NCBI GenBank assembly: GCA_030427215.1
Contig: JAUHXB010000048.1
Location: forward strand, 1-7,948
Length of the DNA: 7,948 nt
Source of the DNA: Alphaproteobacteria bacterium
GTDB taxonomy: Bacteria; Pseudomonadota; Alphaproteobacteria; Micavibrionales; UBA1664
Direction of reading: 5' to 3'
Below the pieces are notes generated by a model. The model saw only the letters and a list, made by a program, of their open reading frames with translations. It searched no databases and was not told where the DNA came from. Both the position numbers and the translations under genes were made by a program. Below are positions 1 to 6,759 of the stretch, piece after piece (position 1 is the first letter of the stretch; every line of letters begins with the position of its first letter).

Positions 1-1969
1 TAATCATGTTGTGTCTGACCTTCAAGAAGGCGTGATGAAAACCCGCATGCAACCTGTTGGCAATGCATGGGCGAAATTACCGCGGATTATTCGTGATATC
101 ACAATTGAATTGGGTAAGAAAATTGACCTGCAAATGGATGGACAGGAAACGGAATTGGATCGTCAAGTTTTGGATTTAATTAAAGATCCTTTGACTCATA
201 TGGTTCGTAATTCGGCTGATCACGGGATTGAATCGCCCGAAGATCGAATGGCTGCGGGTAAGCCAGAAACAGGAACGATTATGTTGAATGCCTTCCATGA
301 AGGTGGGCATATCATTATGCAGATTAAGGATGACGGGAAGGGGTTAAACACCGCCCGAATCCGTGAAAAAGCCTTGGAAAACGGTATCGCGACCGAAGAA
401 GAATTAAACGCGATGACGCCCAAACAAATTAATCAATTTATTTTTGCCGCTGGGTTTTCAACTGCTGCGGCTGTTACGGCCGTGTCAGGTCGCGGCGTTG
501 GGATGGATGTTGTTCGTACTAATATTGAAAAAATTGGCGGAACAATTGATCTTGATTCCGTTGAAGGGCGGGGAACAACCGTATCAATCAAAATTCCTCT
601 GACATTGGCGATTGTATCGGCCTTGATTGTAGAATCAGCGGGTGAACGGTTTGCCATTCCGCAATTGGCTGTTCAGGAATTGGTGATGGCCTCGTCCAAC
701 GGTGAAAATAAAATTGAATTGATCAATGGGTCACCCGTTTATCGATTGAGGGATAATTTATTACCCTTGGTTTATTTAGATGATTTGTTGAAAATAAAAT
801 TGAACAAAGATGTTCCTGAATCGCACAATATGGATGTGCCTAAACCCACAAATGACAATCAATACATTATTGTTGCAAAGGTTGGGGGTTACAGTTTTGG
901 TATTTTGGTGAATAAAGTTTATGATACCGAAGAAATAGTTGTGAAACCCGTTGCCAATATTATCAGGCATATTGAATTATTTTCGGGGAATACAATCCTT
1001 GGTGATGGGACCGTGATTATGATTTTGGACCCTGCGGGGATTGCCCGCCAAACGGGTGAGATTACGGTTTCTGATACAGCAGAAAAAACAAATGAGGAGA
1101 CAAAATCATCTGGTAAACAGAAAACATCACTTATTTTATTCAGGGCGCATGATGGCACGCCCAAGACGGTTCCGTTGCAATTGGTGTCTCGTTTGGAAGA
1201 TGTGGATTTGTCAAAAATAGAACATTCAAATGGTAAAATGATGATCCAATATCGTGGTGGATTAATGCCACTGGTTAAATTGGATGATGCGATGGATATT
1301 GGCAACAGTGGCACCCAACCTACATTGGTGTTTAGTGATGGGCGTCGATCAATGGGACTAATGGTGTCTGAAATTATCGATATCATGGAAGATTTCATCA
1401 ATGTCGAAATTAATTCAGATAATGAAACATGTCTGGGTAGTGCCATTGTCGATGGCAAGGCAACGGATGTAATCAACGTTGGGTACTATTTATCACAATC
1501 CTATGGTGATTGGTTTGCGGATCATGGAGAGGAAGATTTTTCTGAATCGGGTGATATGGATGCACAGAAACGTATTCTAATTGTTGATGATAGCCCATTT
1601 TTCAGAAATATGTTGGCACCGATTTTAGGTGTGTCTGGATATGTTGTTGAGATGGCGGAAGGTCCAACGGAGGCCATGGAATTTTTGGAACGTGGGGATC
1701 GTTATGATGCCATTATTAGTGATATTGAAATGCCAGATATGAACGGGTATGATTTTGCCGAAACATTACAAGAAAGCCGTTGGGCTAATATTCCGATGAT
1801 TGCGCTAACTTCTCATAACACCAAAAGTGACCGTGAACGAGGCGAGGCCGTGGGATTTGATCAATATGTTGCAAAATTTGATCGTGAAAAATTACTGGAT
1901 GCATTATCCGAAGCTTTAAGGAAATCGAAACTTATTGAAGATAAAACAATAGCAGGGGGCGGATTATGA
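1..1969 (+). CDS. cheA: Chemotaxis hybrid histidine kinase CheA, 3' part (5' end outside window)
   Basis: The reading frame is open from the left edge, so the gene is partial. The His-phosphotransfer, P2 and most of the dimerisation domain are missing. CheA phosphorylates itself in response to receptors and passes phosphate to CheY and CheB. Residues below are numbered from the GTG codon at base 11, which is not the true start. The sequence opens with the conserved LQEGVMKTRMQP segment. The ATP-binding domain follows, with an N-box (N67, H71), a G1 box DDGKG (107-111) and a G2 box GRGVGMD (160-166). Two CheW-like domains follow at about 203-345 and 372-500, the second more divergent. A C-terminal receiver domain (about 522-640) has its key residues intact: D526/D527, phospho-acceptor D571, T600 and K622. 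Hybrid CheA proteins with this tail are known in alphaproteobacteria. The stop overlaps the cheW start as ATGA, suggesting translational coupling. Identity is secure; the role of the receiver is inferred. Confidence 0.97.
   Translation, partial: NHVVSDLQEGVMKTRMQPVGNAWAKLPRIIRDITIELGKKIDLQMDGQETELDRQVLDLIKDPLTHMVRNSADHGIESPEDRMAAGKPETGTIMLNAFHEGGHIIMQIKDDGKGLNTARIREKALENGIATEEELNAMTPKQINQFIFAAGFSTAAAVTAVSGRGVGMDVVRTNIEKIGGTIDLDSVEGRGTTVSIKIPLTLAIVSALIVESAGERFAIPQLAVQELVMASSNGENKIELINGSPVYRLRDNLLPLVYLDDLLKIKLNKDVPESHNMDVPKPTNDNQYIIVAKVGGYSFGILVNKVYDTEEIVVKPVANIIRHIELFSGNTILGDGTVIMILDPAGIARQTGEITVSDTAEKTNEETKSSGKQKTSLILFRAHDGTPKTVPLQLVSRLEDVDLSKIEHSNGKMMIQYRGGLMPLVKLDDAMDIGNSGTQPTLVFSDGRRSMGLMVSEIIDIMEDFINVEINSDNETCLGSAIVDGKATDVINVGYYLSQSYGDWFADHGEEDFSESGDMDAQKRILIVDDSPFFRNMLAPILGVSGYVVEMAEGPTEAMEFLERGDRYDAIISDIEMPDMNGYDFAETLQESRWANIPMIALTSHNTKSDRERGEAVGFDQYVAKFDREKLLDALSEALRKSKLIEDKTIAGGGL
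1954..1959 (+). promoter_or_regulatory. Ribosome binding site of cheW, inside the end of cheA
   Basis: AGGGGG lies 6 bases before the ATG at 1966, within the last codons of cheA. It supports that ATG and fits coupled translation through the ATGA overlap. Confidence 0.6.
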
Positions 1970-2463
1970 CAGCACAATTAGGCGGTGAGGTTACAAATTT
2001 TAAACGTAAGCGTTTGGGCTTGGGAAATGATGTTGAACCAAGCGCAGATTATCTTACCGTTTTCATTGAAGATCAAATTTTCGGTGTACCTGTTTTACAA
2101 ATTCAGGATGTTTTGGGGAATATGAAATTTACAAAGGTGCCTTTGGCCCCTGCGGAAGTGTCTGGTGCTCTCAATTTACGTGGGCGAATTGTCACGGTGA
2201 TTAATGTACGACAACGATTGGGTTTGCAGGAATATCAAGGGAATGCAAAGCCATTAAGTGTTGTTGTTGAACATGAAAACGAATTATACAGCCTGACCAT
2301 TGATCAGGTTGGGGATGTTATTTCGATTGAAGATCGCCATGTTGATCAATGCCCGCCAACACTTGATACATTATGGCGTGATATTGCAACGGGCGTTTAT
2401 AAAACGGATAATCGCATCATGTTGATTTTAGATGTCTCGCGATTATTAGAATCAGTTCATTAG
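1966..2463 (+). CDS. cheW: Chemotaxis coupling protein CheW
   Basis: CheW is the cytoplasmic adaptor that links chemoreceptors to the P5 domain of CheA and builds the signalling array. The 165-residue product is a single CheW domain with a short charged N-terminal extension of about 24 residues. The domain begins at the YLTVFIEDQIFGVPV segment. It carries the family pattern of a hydrophobic strand, then a V-P-L-A-P segment, then LNLRGRIVTVINVRQRLGL, and ends with LILDVSRLL. The ATG overlaps the cheA stop (ATGA) and has a good Shine-Dalgarno sequence. It is the second gene of a che operon, which agrees with the assignment. It could in principle be called a CheV-like protein, but no receiver domain is attached, so CheW is preferred. 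No odd features were seen. Confidence 0.96.
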   Translation: MTAQLGGEVTNFKRKRLGLGNDVEPSADYLTVFIEDQIFGVPVLQIQDVLGNMKFTKVPLAPAEVSGALNLRGRIVTVINVRQRLGLQEYQGNAKPLSVVVEHENELYSLTIDQVGDVISIEDRHVDQCPPTLDTLWRDIATGVYKTDNRIMLILDVSRLLESVH

Positions 2464-2479
2464 AATTTTTATATAAGAA

Positions 2480-2485
2480 AAGGAA
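2480..2485 (+). promoter_or_regulatory. Ribosome binding site of cheY
   Basis: AAGGAA lies 5 bases before the ATG at 2491, in the 27-bp A/T-rich gap after cheW. It fixes the cheY start. Confidence 0.6.
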
Positions 2486-2490
2486 AAATT

Positions 2491-2856
2491 ATGAAGTCTT
2501 GTTTAGTTGTGGATGACAGCCGTGTTGTCCGAAAAGTTGCCAGACGTATCGTTGAGGATTTAGGGTTCACGGCAATTGAAGCCGAAGACGGTAGTGTTGC
2601 CCTGTCCGAATGTGAAAAGGCCATGCCATTTTGCATTTTGTTGGATTGGAATATGCCCAATATGTCGGGTATTGATTTCCTAAAAGCCCTTCGTGCAATG
2701 CCAGAGGGGAAAGAGCCGAAGGTTATTTTTTGTACAACTGAAAATGATATGGCTTTTATCCAAGAAGCACTGGCCGCGGGTGCAGATGAATATATTATGA
2801 AACCATTTGATAGTGACATCGTTCAAACAAAATTTGAACAGGTTGGTATTGTTTAA
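2491..2856 (+). CDS. cheY: Chemotaxis response regulator CheY
   Basis: This is a single-domain receiver of 121 residues, the usual CheY length, with no output domain. Phosphorylated CheY binds the flagellar motor switch and changes rotation. All signature residues are visible: acidic pair D8/D9, phospho-acceptor D52 in LLDWNMPNMSG, switch threonine T82, aromatic switch Y101 and K104 in MKPF. The position between cheW and cheB in a che operon supports CheY over another stand-alone receiver. In alphaproteobacteria several CheY paralogues can coexist, and some act as phosphate sinks instead of binding the motor; sequence alone does not decide which role this one has. The gene ends in TAATG, which contains the cheB start. 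Confidence 0.95.
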   Translation: MKSCLVVDDSRVVRKVARRIVEDLGFTAIEAEDGSVALSECEKAMPFCILLDWNMPNMSGIDFLKALRAMPEGKEPKVIFCTTENDMAFIQEALAAGADEYIMKPFDSDIVQTKFEQVGIV

Positions 2857-3917
2857 TGGGAAAAATTTCCGTTTTACATGTCGATGATTCGGCGGTTATT
2901 CGTGGAATTATCGGTAAAATTTTACAATCGGATACGGATGTTGATTTAATTGAATCCGCCGCCAATGGACAATTAGGTGTCGAGGCTTATAAAAAACACA
3001 AACCCGATTTGGTTGTGATGGATATTGAAATGCCCGTAATGAATGGGATTGATGCGTTGAAGGAAATCATCGAATTTGATAAAAACGCCAAGGTTATTAT
3101 GTGTTCAACCCTGACTGTTGATAATGCCGAAATCACGATGCAGGCGATGAAAACTGGTGCGATTGATTATATTCCAAAGCCAACAAGCGCGGGCGAAGTT
3201 GGTGGATCGCAAGAATTTCGGGAAAAGCTGTTATTCCTTGTTAAAAATATGAAGGGGCCTTCCGCCCCTGCGGTGAACGATAAACCTGCAAAAATATTTG
3301 GTAATCATGATTATGAACTGCGTCCCCGTCATGCCCCTTCGTGGAGACCATCAGTTTTAGCGATAGGCAGTTCGACCGGTGGGCCGCAGGCATTATTTAA
3401 TGTCATGAAAGATTTAAAAAATGTGGCTGTCCCCATCGTAATTACACAACATATGCCCCCCACATTCACAACATTATTGGCAAAACACATTTCGGACCAA
3501 GCGGGTTTTGAATGTTTGGAAGCAGATGATGATATGGTTTTAAAATCAGGGCAGGCGATTTTAGCGCGCGGCGGCAAACATATGAATTTTGAAAAAAATA
3601 CGGCTGGGCAAGTGGTTGTAAAATTAGATGACGGCCCTGTTGAAAATTTTTGCAAGCCTGCGGTTGATTCAATGTATCGGTCGTTGCTTAAAATATATGG
3701 CGGGAATATTTTATCGGTCATATTAACGGGAATGGGCCATGATGGACGCGATGGTGCAAAGGATATTGTCGATGCCGGTGGACATTGCATTGCCCAAGAC
3801 GAAGCCACATCTGTCGTGTGGGGAATGCCCGGTGCCGTTGCAACAGCAGGGTTATGTAGCGCGGTTTTACCCCTTGCGGATATTGCCCCATGGATAAAAA
3901 ATAACATACGTTTTTAA
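2856..3917 (+). CDS. cheB: Protein-glutamate methylesterase/deamidase CheB
   Basis: CheB removes methyl groups from receptor glutamates and deamidates glutamines. It is activated when CheA phosphorylates its receiver domain, giving adaptation in opposition to CheR. The 353-residue protein has the full architecture: an N-terminal receiver (about 3-125) with D10/D11, phospho-acceptor D56, T85 and K108, a linker of about 40 residues rich in Pro and Ala, then the C-terminal esterase domain. The catalytic triad is intact: S173 in GSSTGGP, H199 in TQHMPP and D296 in LTGMGHDG, with spacing close to the enteric S164/H190/D286. The start overlaps the cheY stop by one base. A clear Shine-Dalgarno is lacking (CAGG sits about 13 bases upstream), so translation probably depends on re-initiation after cheY. 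The protein should be functional. Confidence 0.97.
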   Translation: MGKISVLHVDDSAVIRGIIGKILQSDTDVDLIESAANGQLGVEAYKKHKPDLVVMDIEMPVMNGIDALKEIIEFDKNAKVIMCSTLTVDNAEITMQAMKTGAIDYIPKPTSAGEVGGSQEFREKLLFLVKNMKGPSAPAVNDKPAKIFGNHDYELRPRHAPSWRPSVLAIGSSTGGPQALFNVMKDLKNVAVPIVITQHMPPTFTTLLAKHISDQAGFECLEADDDMVLKSGQAILARGGKHMNFEKNTAGQVVVKLDDGPVENFCKPAVDSMYRSLLKIYGGNILSVILTGMGHDGRDGAKDIVDAGGHCIAQDEATSVVWGMPGAVATAGLCSAVLPLADIAPWIKNNIRF

Positions 3918-3929
3918 GAAAGATTTATA

Positions 3930-4757
3930 ATGGCGTTTAGCTCTGATGATTTTAAACTTTACCAAATTCTTTTATTCAAAGAATCTGGCTTATCGATTAA
4001 GGAAGATAAGGCCTATCTGTTGGAATCGCGGATGAATAGTTTGATTAAAAAACTCGATATTCCTGATACGGCAACCCTCACGGCAAAGGTTAAGGCGGGA
4101 GATGTCACCGTTAAAAAAGAAGTTGTTGAGGCGATGACCACCAACGAAACATTCTTTTTCCGTGACATGCATCCCTTTGATAAATTCAGGGACGTTGTCT
4201 TGCCTAAAATTTTCGAAAACAAACCTGTTGGATCAACCATTCGTATATGGTGTGCGGCGTGTTCAAGTGGACAAGAACCATATTCATTGGCCATTATTTT
4301 AAAAGAAAACGCGGCGAAATTCGCAGGTTATAATTTTGAAATTATCGCAACCGACCTGTCCGATGATATTTTGGATACGGCGAAGGCGGCAAAATATTCT
4401 CAATTTGAGGTTCAACGTGGAATGCCCATTACCTTGCTTGTTAAATATTTTAAACAAGAAGGCACGGATTGGCTTTTAAATGATGATATCAAATCTATGG
4501 TTAAGTTTGAAAAATTCAATCTACTGGATCCAATGACAAAATACGGAACATTGGACATCGTATTTTGTCGTAATGTGCTGATTTATTTTGCTGCGGAAAC
4601 AAAGAGCATGGTTTTAAGCGAGCTTTATCAACGCATTGCAAAACATGGGTTTTTATTTTTGGGAGGCGCCGAAACCGTTGTTGGTGTGACAGATAAATTC
4701 AAGTTGATGGAAGGTGAGCGTGGCCTTTACATTCCGCATGACTCTGTTTATCTCTAA
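3930..4757 (+). CDS. cheR: Chemoreceptor glutamate methyltransferase CheR
   Basis: CheR transfers methyl groups from S-adenosylmethionine to glutamates on chemoreceptors, opposing CheB. The 275-residue product has a helical N-terminal domain (about 1-75) followed by a methyltransferase domain. Family motifs are TTNETFFFRD (70-79), the SAM-binding region IWCAACSSGQEPYSL (106-120), an ATDLS motif, and CRNVLIYF (213-220) followed by the beta-subdomain. Length is normal. It lies 12 bp after cheB with a weak purine-rich ribosome site (AAGAAAGA), and 5 bp before the DUF924 gene. There are no TPR or other extra C-terminal domains, so this is the simple operon-type CheR. Confidence 0.97.
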   Translation: MAFSSDDFKLYQILLFKESGLSIKEDKAYLLESRMNSLIKKLDIPDTATLTAKVKAGDVTVKKEVVEAMTTNETFFFRDMHPFDKFRDVVLPKIFENKPVGSTIRIWCAACSSGQEPYSLAIILKENAAKFAGYNFEIIATDLSDDILDTAKAAKYSQFEVQRGMPITLLVKYFKQEGTDWLLNDDIKSMVKFEKFNLLDPMTKYGTLDIVFCRNVLIYFAAETKSMVLSELYQRIAKHGFLFLGGAETVVGVTDKFKLMEGERGLYIPHDSVYL

Positions 4758-4762
4758 AAGTT

Positions 4763-5314
4763 ATGAGAGACGCAAAATCTGAAATACTACAATTCTGGTT
4801 TGAGGAAACAAAACCTGCGCAATGGTTTCAAAAAAATCCTGATTTTGATTCTGAAATTACAGCCCGTTTTGAGCCAGATTATAACATGGCGGTCGTCAAT
4901 ATTTATGATGGTTGGATGGATACAGGAAAAGGGTGTTTGGCCCTTATCATTTTGTTGGATCAATTTCCACGCAATATGTTTCGTGATACGCCAAAAATGT
5001 TTGCAACCGATCATAAGGCTTTAGAGGTCGCGAAACATGTAGTTGAGAAAAAATTTGATTTAATGATGACCCTGCATGAAAAGGTTTTTACTTATCTGCC
5101 ATTTGAACATAGCGAAAATTTGGATGATCAGAAAACATCGCTTAATTTATTTAAACCGACAAAAGACGATGACACAACATTTTATAATTATGCCGTACGT
5201 CATTATGATGTGATTAAAAAATTTGGGCGATTTCCACATCGTAATGCAATTTTGGAACGTCAAAATACAAAATTAGAAGATGAATATTTGGCTCAACCTG
5301 ATAGTGGTTTTTAA
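4763..5314 (+). CDS. DUF924 family protein, function unknown
   Basis: The 183-residue protein is recognised as a member of the DUF924 family, known as an all-helical, TPR-like fold with no settled function. Family hallmarks are FWFEE near the N-terminus (11-15), LALIILLDQFPRNMFR (59-74), the following FATDHKAL, LPFEHSE (112-118) and FGRFPHRN (154-161). Length is normal for the family and no signal peptide or membrane segment is seen, so it is probably cytoplasmic. It starts only 5 bp after cheR without a recognisable Shine-Dalgarno sequence, which suggests it is translated from the che transcript by coupling. Whether it takes part in chemotaxis is unknown; it may simply be a passenger gene at the end of the operon. 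Family assignment is from motif memory, not a search. Confidence 0.88.
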   Translation: MRDAKSEILQFWFEETKPAQWFQKNPDFDSEITARFEPDYNMAVVNIYDGWMDTGKGCLALIILLDQFPRNMFRDTPKMFATDHKALEVAKHVVEKKFDLMMTLHEKVFTYLPFEHSENLDDQKTSLNLFKPTKDDDTTFYNYAVRHYDVIKKFGRFPHRNAILERQNTKLEDEYLAQPDSGF

Positions 5315-5324
5315 TATTTACTCT

Positions 5325-5352
5325 TTGACTAATCTATCTTTGGAACTATCTT
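5325..5352 (+). promoter_or_regulatory. Candidate sigma-70-type promoter for sodB
   Basis: TTGACT (5325-5330, 5 of 6 to the -35 consensus) is followed after 16 bp by TATCTT (5347-5352, 4 of 6 to the -10 consensus). The site sits in the 84-bp gap between the DUF924 gene and sodB, where a new transcription start would be expected. Consensus matching in A/T-rich DNA gives chance hits, so the call is tentative. Confidence 0.4.
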
Positions 5353-5354
5353 TG
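5334..5354 (+). repeat. 9-bp direct repeat overlapping the sodB -10 region
   Basis: CTATCTTTG occurs at 5334-5342 and again at 5346-5354, a 12-bp period. The second copy covers the proposed -10 box. It could be a regulator binding site on nearly one face of the helix, or chance similarity in A/T-rich DNA. Confidence 0.4.
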
Positions 5355-5384
5355 ATCTTACCAGTTAATTGAATGAACATTACG

Positions 5385-5390
5385 AAAGGA
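5385..5390 (+). promoter_or_regulatory. Ribosome binding site that fixes the sodB start
   Basis: AAAGGA lies 8 bases before the ATG at 5399. An in-frame ATG at 5369 would add ten residues (MNEHYERIRP), but it would put this Shine-Dalgarno inside the gene and match nothing at the N-terminus of known Fe-SODs. Confidence 0.7.
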
Positions 5391-5398
5391 TACGACCC

Positions 5399-6028
5399 AT
5401 GTCAAAATTTGAAATCCCTGAACTTCCCTATGCATATGATGCGCTCGATCCATATATGAGTGCGGAGACTTTGGAATATCACCATGATAAACATCATCAG
5501 GCCTATGCCACGAAAGGGAATGAGTTAATTCAAGGGACAGGCATGGAAAATGCCTCAATTGAAGATGTCATGGTCTCATCTTTTAAAGATAAACAACATC
5601 ATGGATTGTTTAATCAGGTTGGGCAATTCTACAATCATGTCCATTTTTGGAATTGGATGAAACCTAATGGCGGAGGCACGTCTTTACCATCATCATTAGA
5701 ATCAAAAATTAAAGAAGACCTTGGCGGTTACGATGAATTTAAAAATCAATTTACAACCAAAGGCGCTGGTCAATTTGGATCAGGTTGGGTTTGGTTGGCG
5801 CAAGATAACGCCTCAGGCAAATTAGAAGTTTTGAATACACCCAACGGCGAAAACCCTGTTGTTTACGGTAAGACACCATTATTGGGATGTGATGTTTGGG
5901 AACATGCTTACTATATTGATTACCGCAATGCCCGTCCAAAATATTTGGAAGCCTTCGTCGATAATCTTATTAACTGGGATTATGTTTTAGAGCTGTATGA
6001 GGCAGGCCCATTAAAAGTTGCGGCCTAA
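5399..6028 (+). CDS. sodB: Superoxide dismutase [Fe], cytoplasmic
   Basis: The enzyme converts superoxide to hydrogen peroxide and oxygen. The 209-residue product matches the Fe/Mn family along its whole length. The N-terminal helical hairpin domain opens with FEIPELPYAYDALDPYMS and is followed by the C-terminal alpha/beta domain. The four metal ligands are present: H28 (HHDKHH), H80 (FYNHVHFWNW), D165 and H169 (DVWEHAYYIDYRNARP). Q76, four residues before the second ligand, is the second-sphere glutamine in the position typical of iron enzymes, and G150 stands where Mn enzymes usually have glutamine, so the iron type is favoured. A cambialistic enzyme cannot be excluded. There is no signal peptide. 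The ATG at 5399 is chosen for its Shine-Dalgarno and for agreement with known N-termini. It probably has its own promoter, separate from the che operon. Confidence 0.96.
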   Translation: MSKFEIPELPYAYDALDPYMSAETLEYHHDKHHQAYATKGNELIQGTGMENASIEDVMVSSFKDKQHHGLFNQVGQFYNHVHFWNWMKPNGGGTSLPSSLESKIKEDLGGYDEFKNQFTTKGAGQFGSGWVWLAQDNASGKLEVLNTPNGENPVVYGKTPLLGCDVWEHAYYIDYRNARPKYLEAFVDNLINWDYVLELYEAGPLKVAA

Positions 6029-6038
6029 ACATATATGT

Positions 6039-6068
6039 GGATTGCACGATGATACGTCCTTGCAATCC
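6039..6068 (+). repeat. Inverted repeat downstream of sodB
   Basis: GGATTGCA (6039-6046) and TGCAATCC (6061-6068) form a perfect 8-bp stem with a 14-base loop, 10 bases after the sodB stop. No T-run follows, so it is not a classical terminator. It could stabilise the 3' end of the sodB mRNA, or be a remnant of a dispersed palindromic repeat; the 8-mer TGGATTGC recurs inside the element before secD. Confidence 0.5.
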
Positions 6069-6086
6069 TAATATCTCGTGATAATC

Positions 6087-6122
6087 TCTCCTCAAATTTA
6101 ATTTATTTGAGGAGATTTTTTT
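6087..6122 (+). terminator. Terminator-like hairpin that contains the yajC ribosome binding site
   Basis: TCTCCTCAAAT (6087-6097) and ATTTGAGGAGA (6105-6115) form a perfect 11-bp stem with a 7-base loop, followed by seven T residues (6116-6122). This is the form of a rho-independent terminator, suited to ending the sodB transcript. The 3' arm contains GAGGAG (6109-6114), the only good Shine-Dalgarno for yajC, 8 bases before its ATG, and the T-run abuts that ATG. The structure may therefore stop transcription, mask the ribosome site, or both. The stem has only four G-C pairs, so it may be leaky. Confidence 0.7.
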
Positions 6123-6635
6123 ATGTTGATATCTGTTGCACATGCATCTGTTGAAGTTGGGTCAGAGGTCGCGGGCGCGCCATCCGTGGCTGACGCTTTT
6201 TGGACAAATATGGGCCTGATTGGGTTGATGTTTGTTTTGTTTTATTTGTTGTTGATCCGTCCACAACAAAAACGTTTAAAAGATCAACGCGCAATGTTAG
6301 ATGATTTGAAAAAAGGTGACAAAGTTGTCACCGGTGGCGGTCTGGTTGGGTCGGTCACCAAAGTTATTTCCGATACCGAAGTCGAAATTGATTTAGGTGC
6401 GTCAAAGGTTGTGGCCTTACGATACACTATCCAAACAAAAATGGATGATAACGCAAAGGTGAACACACCAAAACCAGCCGTTGTTGAAGATAAGCCAAAG
6501 GCAAAGAAAGCCGCACCGAAGAAAAAGGCAGCACCTGCGACTAAAAAAACAGCAGTGAAAAAAGCCCCTGCCAAAAAGACGGTTGTTAAAAAAACAGCCC
6601 CTAAAAAGAAAACTGCGGCAAAGAAAAAGGCTTAA
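6123..6635 (+). CDS. yajC: Sec translocon accessory subunit YajC with Lys/Ala-rich C-terminal extension
   Basis: YajC is a small inner-membrane protein that associates with SecDF and SecYEG in protein export; its precise role is modest and not fully known. A short N-terminal segment of about 28 residues comes first. One transmembrane helix follows (about 30-45, GLIGLMFVLFYLLLI), then the hallmark RPQQKRLKDQ (46-55) and the cytoplasmic domain with LKKGDKVVTGGGLVGSVTKV (62-81). The conserved part ends near residue 107. The usual length is about 110, but this product has 170 residues. The extra tail is low-complexity, and its last 47 residues contain 21 lysines, otherwise only Ala, Pro, Thr and Val. 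The start is supported by MLIS at the N-terminus and GAGGAG 8 bases upstream, which lies in a hairpin. secD follows after 136 bp. Confidence 0.94.
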   Translation: MLISVAHASVEVGSEVAGAPSVADAFWTNMGLIGLMFVLFYLLLIRPQQKRLKDQRAMLDDLKKGDKVVTGGGLVGSVTKVISDTEVEIDLGASKVVALRYTIQTKMDDNAKVNTPKPAVVEDKPKAKKAAPKKKAAPATKKTAVKKAPAKKTVVKKTAPKKKTAAKKKA

Positions 6636-6646
6636 TTTTTTATAAA

Positions 6647-6750
6647 CGTCATTCCCCGAATTTGATTCATCAAATTCCAGGGGAACCTAGAATCTTAGTT
6701 ATATAATCTGGATTGCCTTGTAATTTATTTTATAAATTCAGGCAATGACG
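6647..6750. repeat. Imperfect palindromic intergenic element between yajC and secD
   Basis: The outer ends CGTCATT (6647-6653) and AATGACG (6744-6750) are inverted repeats. The match extends to 15 of 17 bases, pairing 6647-6663 with 6734-6750. Inside are two competing hairpins. One pairs TTCCCC plus GAATTTGAT (6652-6666) with ATCAAATTC and GGGGAA (6669-6685), with a 2-base bulge. The other pairs ATTGCC (6712-6717) with GGCAAT (6741-6746). CGTCATT/AATGACG ends with an inner GGATTGCC-like motif resemble dispersed palindromic repeats seen between genes in several alphaproteobacteria; that family link is from memory and unverified. No T-run follows, so it is not an obvious terminator. Confidence 0.6.
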
Positions 6751-6752
6751 AC

Positions 6753-6759
6753 AAGGAAG
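6753..6759 (+). promoter_or_regulatory. Probable ribosome binding site of secD, long spacing
   Basis: AAGGAAG is the best Shine-Dalgarno match before secD, but it lies 12 bases from the ATG at 6772, longer than ideal. An in-frame ATG at 6745 has only CAGG directly before it, too close to work well. The site favours 6772. Confidence 0.5.

Noticed and set aside
3329..3907. Long antisense open frame (192 codons) opposite cheB.
   Set aside because: It lies opposite a complete, motif-rich CheB esterase domain, has no recognisable protein features, and is explained by codon composition of the sense gene. The same applies to the 185-codon antisense frame at 919-1476 opposite cheA.
5369..5398. Upstream in-frame start for sodB adding MNEHYERIRP.
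   Set aside because: The Shine-Dalgarno AAAGGA at 5385-5390 serves the ATG at 5399, and Fe-SODs begin close to the FEIPELPY segment.
6049..6081. A 10-codon open frame (MIRPCNPNIS) ending 6 bases before the yajC hairpin, which could be read as an attenuator leader peptide or a SecDF-linked arrest peptide.
   Set aside because: It has no convincing Shine-Dalgarno, lies partly in the inverted repeat at 6039-6068, is too short for a secreted arrest peptide and lacks an RAPP-like arrest motif. Chance is the simpler explanation.
6633..6646. T-run after the yajC stop as a terminator.
   Set aside because: No stem precedes the T-run; the upstream sequence is the lysine-codon-rich end of yajC, and the hairpins lie downstream without a following T-run.
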